Origin: Halobacillus kuroshimensis DSM 18393
GTDB taxonomy: Bacteria; Bacillota; Bacilli; Bacillales; Halobacillaceae
Assembly: GCF_000425705.1 (NCBI RefSeq)
Contig: NZ_AUDY01000011.1
Coordinates: 296,356-360,355 of the forward strand
Direction of reading: 5' to 3'
DNA length: 64,000 nucleotides
The position numbers and the translations under genes were made by a program. Positions 43,095 to 52,203 of the stretch are shown here, piece after piece (position 1 is the stretch's first letter; the number at the start of each line of letters is the position of its first letter). Below the pieces are notes generated by a model. That model searched no databases and was not told the origin of the DNA. It saw only the letters and a program-made list of their open reading frames with translations.

Positions 43095-43921
43095 GGAATC
43101 AGGAAAAACGGAAAAAAACGTTTTGGACAGTTCTTGCGGTGGTCATTTCCGCTCTCCACCTCATTCCATTCTATATACTACTGACAACTGCCTTTAAAGC
43201 CAACAACGATTTCAGCTCCAAATGGGTGCTGCCTAGTCAGCTGGAATGGGCTAATTTCATAGAGGCTTGGGAAAAAGCCAGTCTTGGCACAGCCTTTATG
43301 AATACAATGATCATTACGGCTGGAGCGGCGATTCTGTTAATTCTATTTGGATCATTAGCAGCTTATCCGCTCGCGCGCCTCCAAACTAAATTGAACAAAT
43401 TTATATATTTCCTGTTTATCGGTATTATGATCATCCCACCATTGACGGCCTTAGTCCCACTTTATCAGCTGGTTGTGGACATTGGGATGATGAACACCAG
43501 AACAGTTGCCATTTTAAATAATCTGGCTGCATTTCTGCCGCTGACGATTTTCCTGTACGCCGGTTTCATCCGTTCGACAGTTCCGAAAGAATTGGAAGAA
43601 GCCGCAAAGATGGACGGTGCAGGTACGCTTGAAACTTTCTTTAAGGTTGTTTTTCCTTTGTTGAAGCCCATTACAGCTACGGTGTTGATTATTTCCTGTG
43701 TATTCATATGGAATGATTACCAATTTGCGATTTTCTTCCTTCAGGATAAAGAAGTTCAAACACTTACAGTTGCTTTGTCCAGCTTTTTTGGTCAGAACCA
43801 GGGGAGCATGAACCTTGTCGCTTCAGCAGCATTGATGAGTATGCTTCCAATGACGGCTTTGTTTCTTTTTCTTCAAAAGTATTTCATTGCCGGTCTTTCT
43901 TCAGGATCTGTCAAAGGCTGA
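43091..43921 (+). CDS. amyC: Alpha-galactoside ABC transporter permease, MsmG/AmyC type
   Basis: 276 residues, six membrane segments, EAA loop [21 protein letters not shown]. It pairs with AmyD to form the channel. Start overlaps the amyD stop by four bases; melA follows 26 bases after its stop. Confidence 0.88.
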   Translation: MRNQEKRKKTFWTVLAVVISALHLIPFYILLTTAFKANNDFSSKWVLPSQLEWANFIEAWEKASLGTAFMNTMIITAGAAILLILFGSLAAYPLARLQTKLNKFIYFLFIGIMIIPPLTALVPLYQLVVDIGMMNTRTVAILNNLAAFLPLTIFLYAGFIRSTVPKELEEAAKMDGAGTLETFFKVVFPLLKPITATVLIISCVFIWNDYQFAIFFLQDKEVQTLTVALSSFFGQNQGSMNLVASAALMSMLPMTALFLFLQKYFIAGLSSGSVKG

Positions 43922-43947
43922 ATTAACCAAAAGAGGAGATTAATAAT

Positions 43948-45270
43948 ATGCCAAAGATTACATTTTTAGGTGCAGGAAGTACGATATTTGCTAAAAACGT
44001 TCTTGGAGACTGTATGCTGACTCCCAGCTTACAGGATTTCGAATTTGCTTTGTATGATATTGACCACCAGCGGCTGAAGGAATCGGAACAAATGCTGAAT
44101 AATTTAAAGCAGTCTTACGGCAGCACGGTCTCTATTCATGCATATACCGACCGGAAAGAAGCCCTTCGAAATGCAAAATATGTAGTGAATGCGATACAAG
44201 TAGGCGGCTACAAGCCGAGCACAGTGATTGATTTTGAGATTCCAAAAAGGTATGGCCTGAGGCAGACGATTGCGGATACGGTGGGAGTCGGTGGGATTTT
44301 TCGTGCTTTACGTACCATTCCTGTCATGCTGGACTTTGCTAAAGATATCGAGGAAGTATGTCCGGATGCGTTGTTTTTAAATTATACCAACCCAATGGCT
44401 TCGTTAACCGGGGCGATGCTTCGGGCTACGAATGTGAAAACGGTTGGACTTTGTCACAGTGTTCAGGCCGCTGTTCCTGACCTCTTTAAAGAACTCGAGT
44501 TGGATGAGGAAGGTGTCCAATGGAACATTGCCGGAATCAACCACATGGCCTGGCTGCTTGAGGTTTCAAAAGATGGAAAGGACTTGTATCCCGAAATTAA
44601 AAGAAGAGCTCGCTTGAAACAGCAGGAAAAGCATTCGGATATGGTCCGCTATGAGTTAATGAACCGTTTTGGTTATTATGTAACAGAGTCATCCGAGCAT
44701 AATGCTGAATATCACCCTTACTTTATTAAGAAACAGTATCCGGAACTTGTCGACCGGTTTAATATTCCACTTGATGAGTATCCTCGTCGCTGTGTCGAGC
44801 AAATCGAACACTGGGAAAAGATGAAACATGATGTCATTCACAATGAAAATCTGACTCATGAACGGACCCATGAATACGCTTCTTATCTCATTGAAGCTAT
44901 AGAAACGGATCAGCCGTTCCGTCTTCATGGAAATGTGCTGAATACAGGTGGTCTTATCAGTAACCTCCCCGAGAAAGCGGTCGTGGAAGTCCCATGCCTG
45001 GTCGATCATAACGGTGTGACTCCTTGTCGTGTTGGGGAGCTCCCTCCGCAGTTGGCTGCTTTAAATCGAACCAATGTAAATACACAGCTGCTTACAGTTG
45101 AAGCCGCCTTGACAGGAAAAAGAGAGCATATTTACCATGCAGCGATGCTGGATCCTCATACAGCAGCAGAGTTATCGATGGATGATATCATTTCTTTATG
45201 TGATGATCTCATTGAAGCGCACGGTTCATGGCTCCCTTCTTTCGAAAAAGAGAAAGCTTTCACTGTGTAG
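43948..45270 (+). CDS. melA: Alpha-galactosidase, glycoside hydrolase family 4
   Basis: 440 residues. KITFLGAGSTIF is the NAD-binding Rossmann loop; NYTNPMA, GLCHSVQ and GINHMAWLLEV hold the Asn, Cys and His residues that bind the Mn2+ and substrate in GH4 enzymes. GH4 hydrolyses by transient oxidation at C3, needing NAD+, Mn2+ and a reducing agent. It acts in the cytoplasm on melibiose or raffinose brought in by MsmE-AmyD-AmyC. AGAGGAG precedes the ATG. It is the last gene of the operon. Confidence 0.92.
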   Translation: MPKITFLGAGSTIFAKNVLGDCMLTPSLQDFEFALYDIDHQRLKESEQMLNNLKQSYGSTVSIHAYTDRKEALRNAKYVVNAIQVGGYKPSTVIDFEIPKRYGLRQTIADTVGVGGIFRALRTIPVMLDFAKDIEEVCPDALFLNYTNPMASLTGAMLRATNVKTVGLCHSVQAAVPDLFKELELDEEGVQWNIAGINHMAWLLEVSKDGKDLYPEIKRRARLKQQEKHSDMVRYELMNRFGYYVTESSEHNAEYHPYFIKKQYPELVDRFNIPLDEYPRRCVEQIEHWEKMKHDVIHNENLTHERTHEYASYLIEAIETDQPFRLHGNVLNTGGLISNLPEKAVVEVPCLVDHNGVTPCRVGELPPQLAALNRTNVNTQLLTVEAALTGKREHIYHAAMLDPHTAAELSMDDIISLCDDLIEAHGSWLPSFEKEKAFTV

Positions 45271-45284
45271 AAGAAGGTCATGAG

Positions 45285-45320
45285 AAAACCCGGACTCATA
45301 TCAAATGAGTCCGGGTTTTT
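45285..45320. terminator. Bidirectional terminator after melA
   Basis: AAAACCCGGACTCAT pairs perfectly with ATGAGTCCGGGTTTT around ATCAA; T5 follows. It also ends the convergent minus-strand unit, whose stop is two bases away. Confidence 0.93.
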
Positions 45321-45321
45321 G

Positions 45322-47283
45322 TTATACCCACGTATAATCTCTGCCCCAGCTTTCCTGTGCAAGCGTTCGTATATTCTGTACAATCGTGTTTTCGACAGCG
45401 TAGGCATCACCCTGTTCATAAGGGTTGTAATGGAAAGCGTACAGCCTTGATGTGAATGCATCAAAAGGAAGCGAGCTTTCCCCTTCCTGTTCTCCACTCC
45501 CGTTTACGCTTGGCTCAATGTTCTGTCCCCAGTTCTGGGAGCCGTCGTTATTCGGGTTGTAGAAGTAGATACGGTAAATGCCCTGCGGGTCTTTTGCGAT
45601 CCTTGTAATGGAAACGGCATGAAGACCGAGCAGCTTTCCATGGACATTTGTAATGAATATGCCGACAGGATTTGGATAAATCAATTCATAGTCGTCATTG
45701 TAGTCTGGATGATGGGTCGCATAGAAGAGCTTGATAAACCCGTTATAATCCAGTACGTACCCTGTGATAGGATCGAAGACCGAGCTGAACCCTTTCTGCA
45801 CCCAGTTGCCGTAAAAAGCCGGGTTTACCCACCGGTGGCCGTCTTCTCCGCGGAGAGCGACACGCGTCATCATCTCGCTGTAAATTTTATCTAAGTGCGG
45901 GACGAGTACGAGGGAAACAGGGTCGAGTTCTTTATCAAGGTCGGGGGCAAGCCCGCCTTTTAAGTCTTTGGAATGGATCTGAGCGCCTTCAAAAGTGAAA
46001 TCCAAGTCCCCATCTCTGGCTGCCCGTGGAATGATTTCGAGCAGGAATCCAGGGGCATGCTGGGCCCATAAGCTGATTCCTCTTGCAGCCTGACAGGTTG
46101 GATTAAATCCTTGTCCGACACCCAGAGGCTGACCGAGGACCTGGATGGTGCCGGCGACGAGAATACTGTTGGCTGTAACACCTTCCCCGGTATTGGTTGT
46201 GGAATAGAGTGCATTCCTGACGTCCGGCCGGATATCAAGCTCTATGAGCCTGCGCAGTCCCGGAGCTACGGGTGAATGGGAGAGGACACCGCGTTCAAGC
46301 ATCATCGCCAGCCCGTAAACGGCTTGTCTCGTACCTGGGAAAATGGACGAGCGGATCAACTGGATCACTAACTCCCGGTTTTCTTCAAGGTTGGCACTGC
46401 CTTTACTGTTAAGGCTCAGGGCATACGTTAACAGGCCAGGATTCTGCTTGCTTAAAAATCTCAGCAGTGTCGCATGATGGGGAGCGACTAAACCGGTGTC
46501 CCGCATCGATGTGGCAAGCGCGACACTTTCTGAGATCAAGTCAGCTCTTGGGATCGTCTTCAACTGGCTGCGGTACGCATGGACATCTTTGAACTGCCCG
46601 CTCAGTGGTGAGGGACCTTCAATCGCTGATATGAACTGTTTCAATTCTGTTGTATCATTCTTCTCTGTATCCTGACTGACCATTTCTTTGGCCATCCTGA
46701 TCATGGATACGATCCGCTTGATCATGATAGGGCGCTGAGCGGTCAGCCGTTTAATCTCGTGAATAAGGGTCTGAATGAGTGCGGTCGACGATAAATGTGT
46801 GGAAAGAAACGTAAAAAGTTTTTCAGCTTTTTCGTCATTTTCATGCTTTTCAATCCGCGCACTTTCGCTGGCATCTGGGAAAAGAAGGTTCAGGTTCAAT
46901 ACCATGACTTCATTTAGGAACTCTTCAGCCATCGTACGGGTCACATTCGTATTGGAAGCTTTTCCTTCAGCTATGGCAAGCATCCGCAGCTCGCTCAACA
47001 CTTCGATAATCATAGGCAGCCCTTTGGCTTTCAAGGATCCGGCTACGAGGGGAGGCTGAAGTTTCTCAGCGGATTCCCATGGACCATCCTGAAAAACGCC
47101 GGCCTCTTCAAAACGTGCGGCATGCTGATAGAGGTTTTCAAATCCATCGTCTGCGTCAATCAAACGGTTGGCTTCCTGATAGACATCAGTCTGATATTTC
47201 GATTTTACAAAGGAAGGAGCCTGGGCCAGCTGGTCCAGGGCGTAAATGAATCGTTCAGCAAGAGCACCTGTGGTTTGAGGCAT
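45322..47283 (-). CDS. 653-residue protein with a papain/calpain-like Cys-His-Asn pattern, unknown family
   Basis: No family recognised. Residues 1-380 are mostly helical, with no signal or membrane segment. The only cysteine, Cys 397, is in GFNPTCQAARGISLW, an N-terminal helix start as in papain-fold peptidases. His 555 is in LGLHAVSITRI, and Asn 576-579 in YFYNPNNDGSQNWG, which resembles the calpain-type NPWG..EW turn with the catalytic Asn followed by Trp. This order and spacing suggest a cysteine peptidase or transglutaminase-like transferase; that is inference. AAAGGAG precedes the ATG. It follows an ATP-grasp gene by 30 bases on the same strand. Confidence 0.7.
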   Translation of the reverse strand: MPQTTGALAERFIYALDQLAQAPSFVKSKYQTDVYQEANRLIDADDGFENLYQHAARFEEAGVFQDGPWESAEKLQPPLVAGSLKAKGLPMIIEVLSELRMLAIAEGKASNTNVTRTMAEEFLNEVMVLNLNLLFPDASESARIEKHENDEKAEKLFTFLSTHLSSTALIQTLIHEIKRLTAQRPIMIKRIVSMIRMAKEMVSQDTEKNDTTELKQFISAIEGPSPLSGQFKDVHAYRSQLKTIPRADLISESVALATSMRDTGLVAPHHATLLRFLSKQNPGLLTYALSLNSKGSANLEENRELVIQLIRSSIFPGTRQAVYGLAMMLERGVLSHSPVAPGLRRLIELDIRPDVRNALYSTTNTGEGVTANSILVAGTIQVLGQPLGVGQGFNPTCQAARGISLWAQHAPGFLLEIIPRAARDGDLDFTFEGAQIHSKDLKGGLAPDLDKELDPVSLVLVPHLDKIYSEMMTRVALRGEDGHRWVNPAFYGNWVQKGFSSVFDPITGYVLDYNGFIKLFYATHHPDYNDDYELIYPNPVGIFITNVHGKLLGLHAVSITRIAKDPQGIYRIYFYNPNNDGSQNWGQNIEPSVNGSGEQEGESSLPFDAFTSRLYAFHYNPYEQGDAYAVENTIVQNIRTLAQESWGRDYTWV

Positions 47284-47313
47284 GTGACTACTCCTTTCTC
47301 TTTTTGAGAGAAC

Positions 47314-48573
47314 TTAAATGTAGAAATTATACGTTTCGTACGTTTCCAGAAGGTCACGCATTTCTTCACTGTCACGTCCGAAGAAAAAGATGGTTCCATA
47401 ATGGTTCCCAAACCCGACACGTTCCGCAACTTTCCCCTGGGGCGGTGTGAACATATCATGCTTTTCAAAATAGGGATGATCCTCAAGCTCTTCCGGAATC
47501 TTTAAATCCTCGACATATTCGATGCTCGGATGAACCATCAGGCACCCCGCATAGTTTTGGTAATCGTACGGATCAGGGAAGAATTCTTTAAGTTCTTCCT
47601 CCGTCGTGCTTGGGTCACTGCATAAAATCTGTGCTTCATACGCACTGAAACCGTATGCCCGCTCAATCAGTTCGAAAATATGTCCGCCCGGCACACGTGC
47701 AGCCACTTCACCGAAGTGGAGCGTTCCATCCTGCGTAATGAAATATTCCGGGTGGATCACCCCGTACTCGATTTCAAAGGCATCGACAAGCTGCTGCACG
47801 GCCTTTTCAATCAATGGACGTTTTTCTTCCAGAGAAGGAGAGGCAGGAACGAAATTGGAATATCCGAGGCGGACATATTCCGTAATATTCAGGAATTGGA
47901 CTTTTCCTTTATGAATGAACGCTTCACAGGAGAATTCCTGTCCATCCAGGTGACTTTCCATCAAGAGAGGAAAATCTGTATCCTGAATCTGGTTGATGTC
48001 TTCTTTTGTATACACCGCCAAGTGACCGACAGATCCGGCTTTGTCCAGAGGTTTCACGTGAATCGGGTCAAAGTGGTCGCCTTCAAGCTTCAATAACGCT
48101 TCATTCACTCTTTTCAAGAAACGCTCCACATCTTCTTTATCCCTTGCTTCTTCAAACACACCGACTTTAATACCGGAAATCTGTGCTTTCCGCTTCATCA
48201 TCCCTTTGTCGCGAAGCAGAAGGGAGCGGTTGAAGACTTTAGGGTCCTCTCTGAATCTTGCATTCAGCGCCCCGGCCCACTCGACGCACTCTTCATATAA
48301 AGGGACGGCCAGCTCGGCTCCCATGTCCCTGAGCTGCTTGTACAATTGATCCGACCCTTCATTCAGTTTATTGAAGTCCCAGCCAACAAAAGGAATATCG
48401 TGCTTCTCGGCATACGGTTGAAATTCCGCGGGACCTACGACGATAAACGGTCGGTTCATCCGTGCGGCCGCTTCAATGGCTTGGACACTCCAGCCAACCA
48501 GTGCAGTGTAATAAGGCTTCGTCTTTTCAGCCTCTTCGATTGATGTGTTCAATTCCAGTTGATCCAATTCCAT
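47314..48573 (-). CDS. ATP-grasp domain ligase, unknown substrate
   Basis: 419 residues. N-terminal Rossmann-like domain (ALVGWSVQAIEAAARMNRPF), then the ATP-grasp fold: KPLDKAGSVGHLAVYTKED for the adenine-binding loop, LLMESHLDGQEFSCEAF, and HFGEVAARVPGGHIFELIERA with the metal-binding Glu and Arg. Such enzymes join a carboxylate to an amine or thiol via an acyl phosphate. The frame opens 17 codons upstream; AAAGGAGAGG before the ATG at 48573 decides. It is the first gene of a two-gene unit with the Cys-protease-like protein, so the product may be a peptide or amide that the partner handles. Confidence 0.85.
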   Translation of the reverse strand: MELDQLELNTSIEEAEKTKPYYTALVGWSVQAIEAAARMNRPFIVVGPAEFQPYAEKHDIPFVGWDFNKLNEGSDQLYKQLRDMGAELAVPLYEECVEWAGALNARFREDPKVFNRSLLLRDKGMMKRKAQISGIKVGVFEEARDKEDVERFLKRVNEALLKLEGDHFDPIHVKPLDKAGSVGHLAVYTKEDINQIQDTDFPLLMESHLDGQEFSCEAFIHKGKVQFLNITEYVRLGYSNFVPASPSLEEKRPLIEKAVQQLVDAFEIEYGVIHPEYFITQDGTLHFGEVAARVPGGHIFELIERAYGFSAYEAQILCSDPSTTEEELKEFFPDPYDYQNYAGCLMVHPSIEYVEDLKIPEELEDHPYFEKHDMFTPPQGKVAERVGFGNHYGTIFFFGRDSEEMRDLLETYETYNFYI

Positions 48574-48733
48574 TCGATTCCTCTCCTTTGTCATTGTAAA
48601 TCTAAATTTAGGAAACTTTGACATTCGTAAGTTAAACGTATCAAAGTAGAGGGAAAACTGTAAGCGTTAGATAGAGGTTCGACAAAACTAGTGAAGGTTT
48701 TACAAATCTCTTATTTCCTGTCGAAAATAATCT

Positions 48734-48747
48734 ATTTCCCGGGAAAT
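48734..48747. promoter_or_regulatory. 14-bp perfect palindrome between divergent units
   Basis: ATTTCCCGGGAAAT lies in the 224-base gap between the ATP-grasp gene (minus) and the YkvA-like gene (plus), 50 bases before the latter's start. It could be an operator for either; no regulator gene is adjacent. Confidence 0.4.
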
Positions 48748-48797
48748 GATTGAGAGAAGAGAAATTCGTGAATAGTAAACAAAAAGGAGGAGAAAGC

Positions 48798-49232
48798 ATG
48801 TCGGAGTCACGTTCTTGGAGGAAGCTACGTCCGAAGCAGATGATTGCACGGAGCCGGGGGTATTTTTCAGAAAGAGAAACGATAAAGAAATTAAAAGCAT
48901 ACAGCAGTCGTCTGGGTACTCAGCTCGTCTACTACAGCCTGTTGTTATACTATGCCTTTCAAAGTCCGAATACACCGAAGAAGGCGAAGCTTACCATTGC
49001 CGGCGCCCTTGGTTATTTGATTCTGCCGGTGGATGCCATTCCTGATGTGCTTCCGGCGGTTGGTTTTACTGATGACAGTGCCGTCATTTTGTATGCGGTC
49101 TATCAAGTCCTCTCCCATATCGATGATGATGTGAAGGAACAGGCAAGAGGAAAAGTCAGTGCAATTGTCGGCCGTGATGTGTCGAAGGATGAATTGAAGG
49201 ATCCTGAGGAAGATGGGGAAGCCGGTGTTTAA
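48798..49232 (+). CDS. YkvA-like DUF1232 membrane protein
   Basis: 144 residues. KAKLTIAGALGYLILPVDAIPDVLP is the DUF1232 signature, with one or two membrane segments; the C-terminus is acidic. Members are common in Bacillus (YkvA) and of unknown function. AAAAGGAGG precedes the ATG at 48798. A terminator overlaps the stop codon. Confidence 0.87.
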   Translation: MSESRSWRKLRPKQMIARSRGYFSERETIKKLKAYSSRLGTQLVYYSLLLYYAFQSPNTPKKAKLTIAGALGYLILPVDAIPDVLPAVGFTDDSAVILYAVYQVLSHIDDDVKEQARGKVSAIVGRDVSKDELKDPEEDGEAGV

Positions 49233-49250
49233 GGCATCCCCGCTTTTTTT
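49215..49250 (+). terminator. Terminator overlapping the YkvA-like gene end
   Basis: GGGGA-A-GCC pairs with GGC-A-TCCCC (one A-A mismatch), followed by GC and T7. Confidence 0.75.
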
Positions 49251-49302
49251 ATGTGGAAGTCTCCTGTATAATAATGTTGTTTTGCGAAAAGGAGATTTCA
49301 TA

Positions 49303-51504
49303 ATGACTGGAAGCGTGCAGGACCTCAAGACAGATGGGGCCTTTTTTAAATATTTGAATAAAAAAAATGAATATAAACAGCCGGTACGAGAGACGATGGT
49401 CCGTACCGCCGCCAAGCTTACGTCATCAGCCACTTCCGAACAGCGGCCGGGGATGCTTCTTGGAAAAGTGCAGTCCGGAAAAACCCGGACCTTTATAGGA
49501 GTCATGGGGTTGATGTATGATAACGGATTTGATGTCGTCATCCTTTTAACGAAAGGAACGAACGCCCTCGTCCGCCAGACGTATGCCCGCCTTCATGAAG
49601 AATTTTCAGATGCTGTAGACCAGGATGCGATGAGAGTCTATGACATTATGTCCATGCCTGATAATCTCAGAAAATATGAGTGGAATCAAAAGCTCGCTCT
49701 GATAGTGAAGAAGGAGACACATAACCTGGAACGCCTGCGGACTGCCCTTGAAGAAAAGTATCCGGAGTTAAAGGAGAAGCGTGTTCTCTTCATTGATGAT
49801 GAAGCGGATTTTGCCAGTGTTGCTTATGAGTATAAGCGTGATCAAAACCTAAAGCAGATGCGCGTGATTGCGACAAAGATCAATGCGCTCCGTAAGAAAA
49901 TCAAGCATACGGCGTTTCTACAGGTAACTGCTACTCCATATTCGTTGTATCTTCAGCCGGAGGACATGACAATCCACAAGGGAAAGGTGTTTGAACCGAT
50001 CCGTCCGTCCTTTACCGAACTGGTACCCGTTCATAACCGGTATATCGGTGGGGAGGTCTACTTTGAAATGAGTGAAAAAGAAGATCATCTGGCTTCCTAT
50101 CTTTTCCATGAAGTGAATGAAAAAGAACTGGAAGTAATGAAGAAGATGGACGGACGCAGGGTGAAAATGGATCAGCTTCTGGAGCAGAAGAATATTTCCA
50201 ACATTCGAATGGCCGTTGTAAACTTTATTGTTGGTGCGTCCATACGGCGCTGTCAGCAGCGGTTGAAGGGAAAACGCGAAGAGAAGTATTCCTTTATCAT
50301 TCATACAGAGCGTGGCAAAAGTGCCCACGCCTGGCAGGCTGAGCTGATCGAAGGCTTTGAAAAGCTGCTTACGGAAGCAGCAGACAGGGAAACCGACACA
50401 TTTCAAACGCTGATCCGTGAAGCTTATGACGATTTGATCCGTTCCGTGAGTAAACTGAAGAAATCGCCGAGGCCGGATTTCAAGCAGGTTTATGAGGAAG
50501 TCCGTCGTTCTTTGAATGAAGAATACGTGGTAAGCAGTGTGGTCAATTCCGAAAAAGATGTACAGGAACTGCTGGATTATAAAGGAGAGTTGAAGCTGCG
50601 TGCTCCTATGAATATATTTATAGGAGGACAGATTCTGGACCGCGGGGTGACCATCCATAATCTGATCGGGTTTTTCTATGGAAGAAATCCGAAGTCGTTT
50701 CAGCAGGACACGGTGCTGCAGCATTCCCGGATGTACGGGGCCCGTCCTGTTGCTGATCTTGCAGTCACCCGTTTTTATACGACTGCACGGATATATACGG
50801 TGATGAAACGGATTCATGAGTTCGACTCAGCGCTCAGGCGGGCGTTTGAAAGAGGGGGGCATGATCAGGGAGTAGTCTTTATCCAAAGGGATGGAACCGA
50901 AGAAATCATCCCCTGCAGCCCGAACAAAATCCTTCTTTCCAATGTGCTCACCATGAAGCCGCATAAACGGATGCTGCCAGTCGGGTTCCAGACTGGTTAT
51001 AAGACTCATATACAAAAGCAGGTTCGGCAGCTGGATGATCGGGTGGATCAATTGAAAAGGGCCGCTTTAAAAGAACAGGACGGAGCGTATCTCGTTCCTG
51101 TCGAAGAAGCGAAACGTCTGCTCAGCCTTGTTCACGAGACGCTGGAAATGGAAGAGGGGTATGACTTTTCCATGGATGAATATGAAGGGGTTCTTGACTA
51201 TTTGACCGCAGAATCAGAAAAAAGGGCGTTTGTCTGGGTCCTTGCGAAGAAGAACAGGAACATCCAGCGCCTGAAGAAGGATGGCAGTTATGAAAATTCC
51301 CCGGATACTCCAGGGCGTGGAGAAGGAGAACTTGCGGAAGCACGCCGTCTTGCTCGTAATTTCCCAGCACTGATCATGCTGAGACAGGAAGGGAAAAAAG
51401 AACAGGGGTGGCGCGGGTCACCGTTTTGGTGGCCGGTCCTCATAGTACCGGCAGAAACGGCTCCGACGGTTTATGCGGGCCGCACCGTTAAAGGAAAGCA
51501 TTAA
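49303..51504 (+). CDS. Stand-alone Z1-domain protein with an SF2 helicase-like core
   Basis: 733 residues. The N-terminal half is a P-loop ATPase: LGKVQSGKTRTF (Walker A about 54-61), FIDDEADFAS (Walker B near 165) and VTATPYSLYL (motif III near 208). The Z1 domain follows (about 400-620): NIFIGGQILDRGVTIHNLIG, then DTVLQHSRMYGARP and TRFYTTARIYTVMKRIHEFD. Z1 proteins are known from MORC/GHKL-ATPase and restriction-like clusters, where they are predicted DNA-translocating partners of nucleases. No methylase, nuclease or GHKL gene is nearby. AAGGAG lies eight bases before the ATG at 49303; the frame is open 30 codons upstream. Confidence 0.85.
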   Translation: MTGSVQDLKTDGAFFKYLNKKNEYKQPVRETMVRTAAKLTSSATSEQRPGMLLGKVQSGKTRTFIGVMGLMYDNGFDVVILLTKGTNALVRQTYARLHEEFSDAVDQDAMRVYDIMSMPDNLRKYEWNQKLALIVKKETHNLERLRTALEEKYPELKEKRVLFIDDEADFASVAYEYKRDQNLKQMRVIATKINALRKKIKHTAFLQVTATPYSLYLQPEDMTIHKGKVFEPIRPSFTELVPVHNRYIGGEVYFEMSEKEDHLASYLFHEVNEKELEVMKKMDGRRVKMDQLLEQKNISNIRMAVVNFIVGASIRRCQQRLKGKREEKYSFIIHTERGKSAHAWQAELIEGFEKLLTEAADRETDTFQTLIREAYDDLIRSVSKLKKSPRPDFKQVYEEVRRSLNEEYVVSSVVNSEKDVQELLDYKGELKLRAPMNIFIGGQILDRGVTIHNLIGFFYGRNPKSFQQDTVLQHSRMYGARPVADLAVTRFYTTARIYTVMKRIHEFDSALRRAFERGGHDQGVVFIQRDGTEEIIPCSPNKILLSNVLTMKPHKRMLPVGFQTGYKTHIQKQVRQLDDRVDQLKRAALKEQDGAYLVPVEEAKRLLSLVHETLEMEEGYDFSMDEYEGVLDYLTAESEKRAFVWVLAKKNRNIQRLKKDGSYENSPDTPGRGEGELAEARRLARNFPALIMLRQEGKKEQGWRGSPFWWPVLIVPAETAPTVYAGRTVKGKH

Positions 51505-51505
51505 A

Positions 51506-51535
51506 AAAGGACCTTTCTTATAAGGTCCTTTCTTT
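51506..51535. terminator. Terminator after the Z1 gene
   Basis: AAGGACCTT pairs with AAGGTCCTT around a six-base loop, with A- and T-rich flanks; it also faces the minus-strand gene ending at 51544. Confidence 0.85.
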
Positions 51536-51543
51536 AATGTCTG

Positions 51544-51801
51544 CTATTTTTCAATCGGTTCGTCGAATAGATCCGTGAATTTGGCGACGTTTTCGTAACT
51601 GAACTCAAACGCCATTCTCACTTCTCCGAATCCAGGCTGGTAAAAGTAGCCTTGAACCTCATAGCTGCTTGGATTTTCCCTCACCTTCGTAAGGTGGAAG
51701 TACCGCTGGATGTATTGAGCCATTTCCTCCAGTTTTTTATTTCGTACTTTGATCCACTGCTCTTTTAGTTCTTGAGTCGGGAAGTCAGATTCCTTTAACA
51801 T
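51544..51801 (-). CDS. Small acidic-basic protein of unknown function (85 residues)
   Basis: 85 residues without signal or membrane segment: a helical start (ELKEQWIKVRNKKLEEMAQYI) and a beta-rich end (YFYQPGFGEVRMAFEFSY). GAGGAG lies seven bases before the ATG. It is convergent with the Z1 gene and shares its terminator. Family not recognised; no visible link to the Z1 protein beyond position. Confidence 0.65.
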   Translation of the reverse strand: MLKESDFPTQELKEQWIKVRNKKLEEMAQYIQRYFHLTKVRENPSSYEVQGYFYQPGFGEVRMAFEFSYENVAKFTDLFDEPIEK

Positions 51802-52203
51802 GTGCTCACTCCTCTACGGAAATCAAAAAACTAGAAAACCATTTATAGACATTATACTATAAGAGGACGTCGATAATTTCAACTATTCTAAAAAATCAAA
51901 CGTGAAAAAGGACCTATTTATGAGAGAGGACTTTTAAGAGATATGAATCCCTGTTAAACTATGGAAGAACGAATGGCTTCCCTTTCATGGATGAAGGGTC
52001 TGTGACACATTGTCATCGTTTTTTTACAAACTTTCCACATTTGTATATCCATCCACACGCTTCTGCCTGTAAAAGCTGCAATCCCGGTCTTCAGATGTGC
52101 AAACAAACTGAAATCTGGACAGTCAAGCAGCTGCGTTCTATTTACAGAAGCCGGTCGCGTGTTACAATGGCTTACACAACCAGATGAAAAAGGAGAAATG
52201 ACA
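51802..52203. other. 402-base intergenic region between divergent genes
   Basis: AT-rich. Near the left end the minus strand has a TATAAT (51857-51852) that may serve the 85-residue gene. On the plus strand TTTACA (52141-52146), 16 bases and TACAAT (52163-52168) form a good promoter for the SurA-like lipoprotein gene. I see no gene or structured RNA in between. Confidence 0.6.

Noticed and set aside
48662..48675. TGTAAGCGTTAGAT as a cre site before the ATP-grasp gene
   Set aside because: Three mismatches to the CcpA consensus at key positions.
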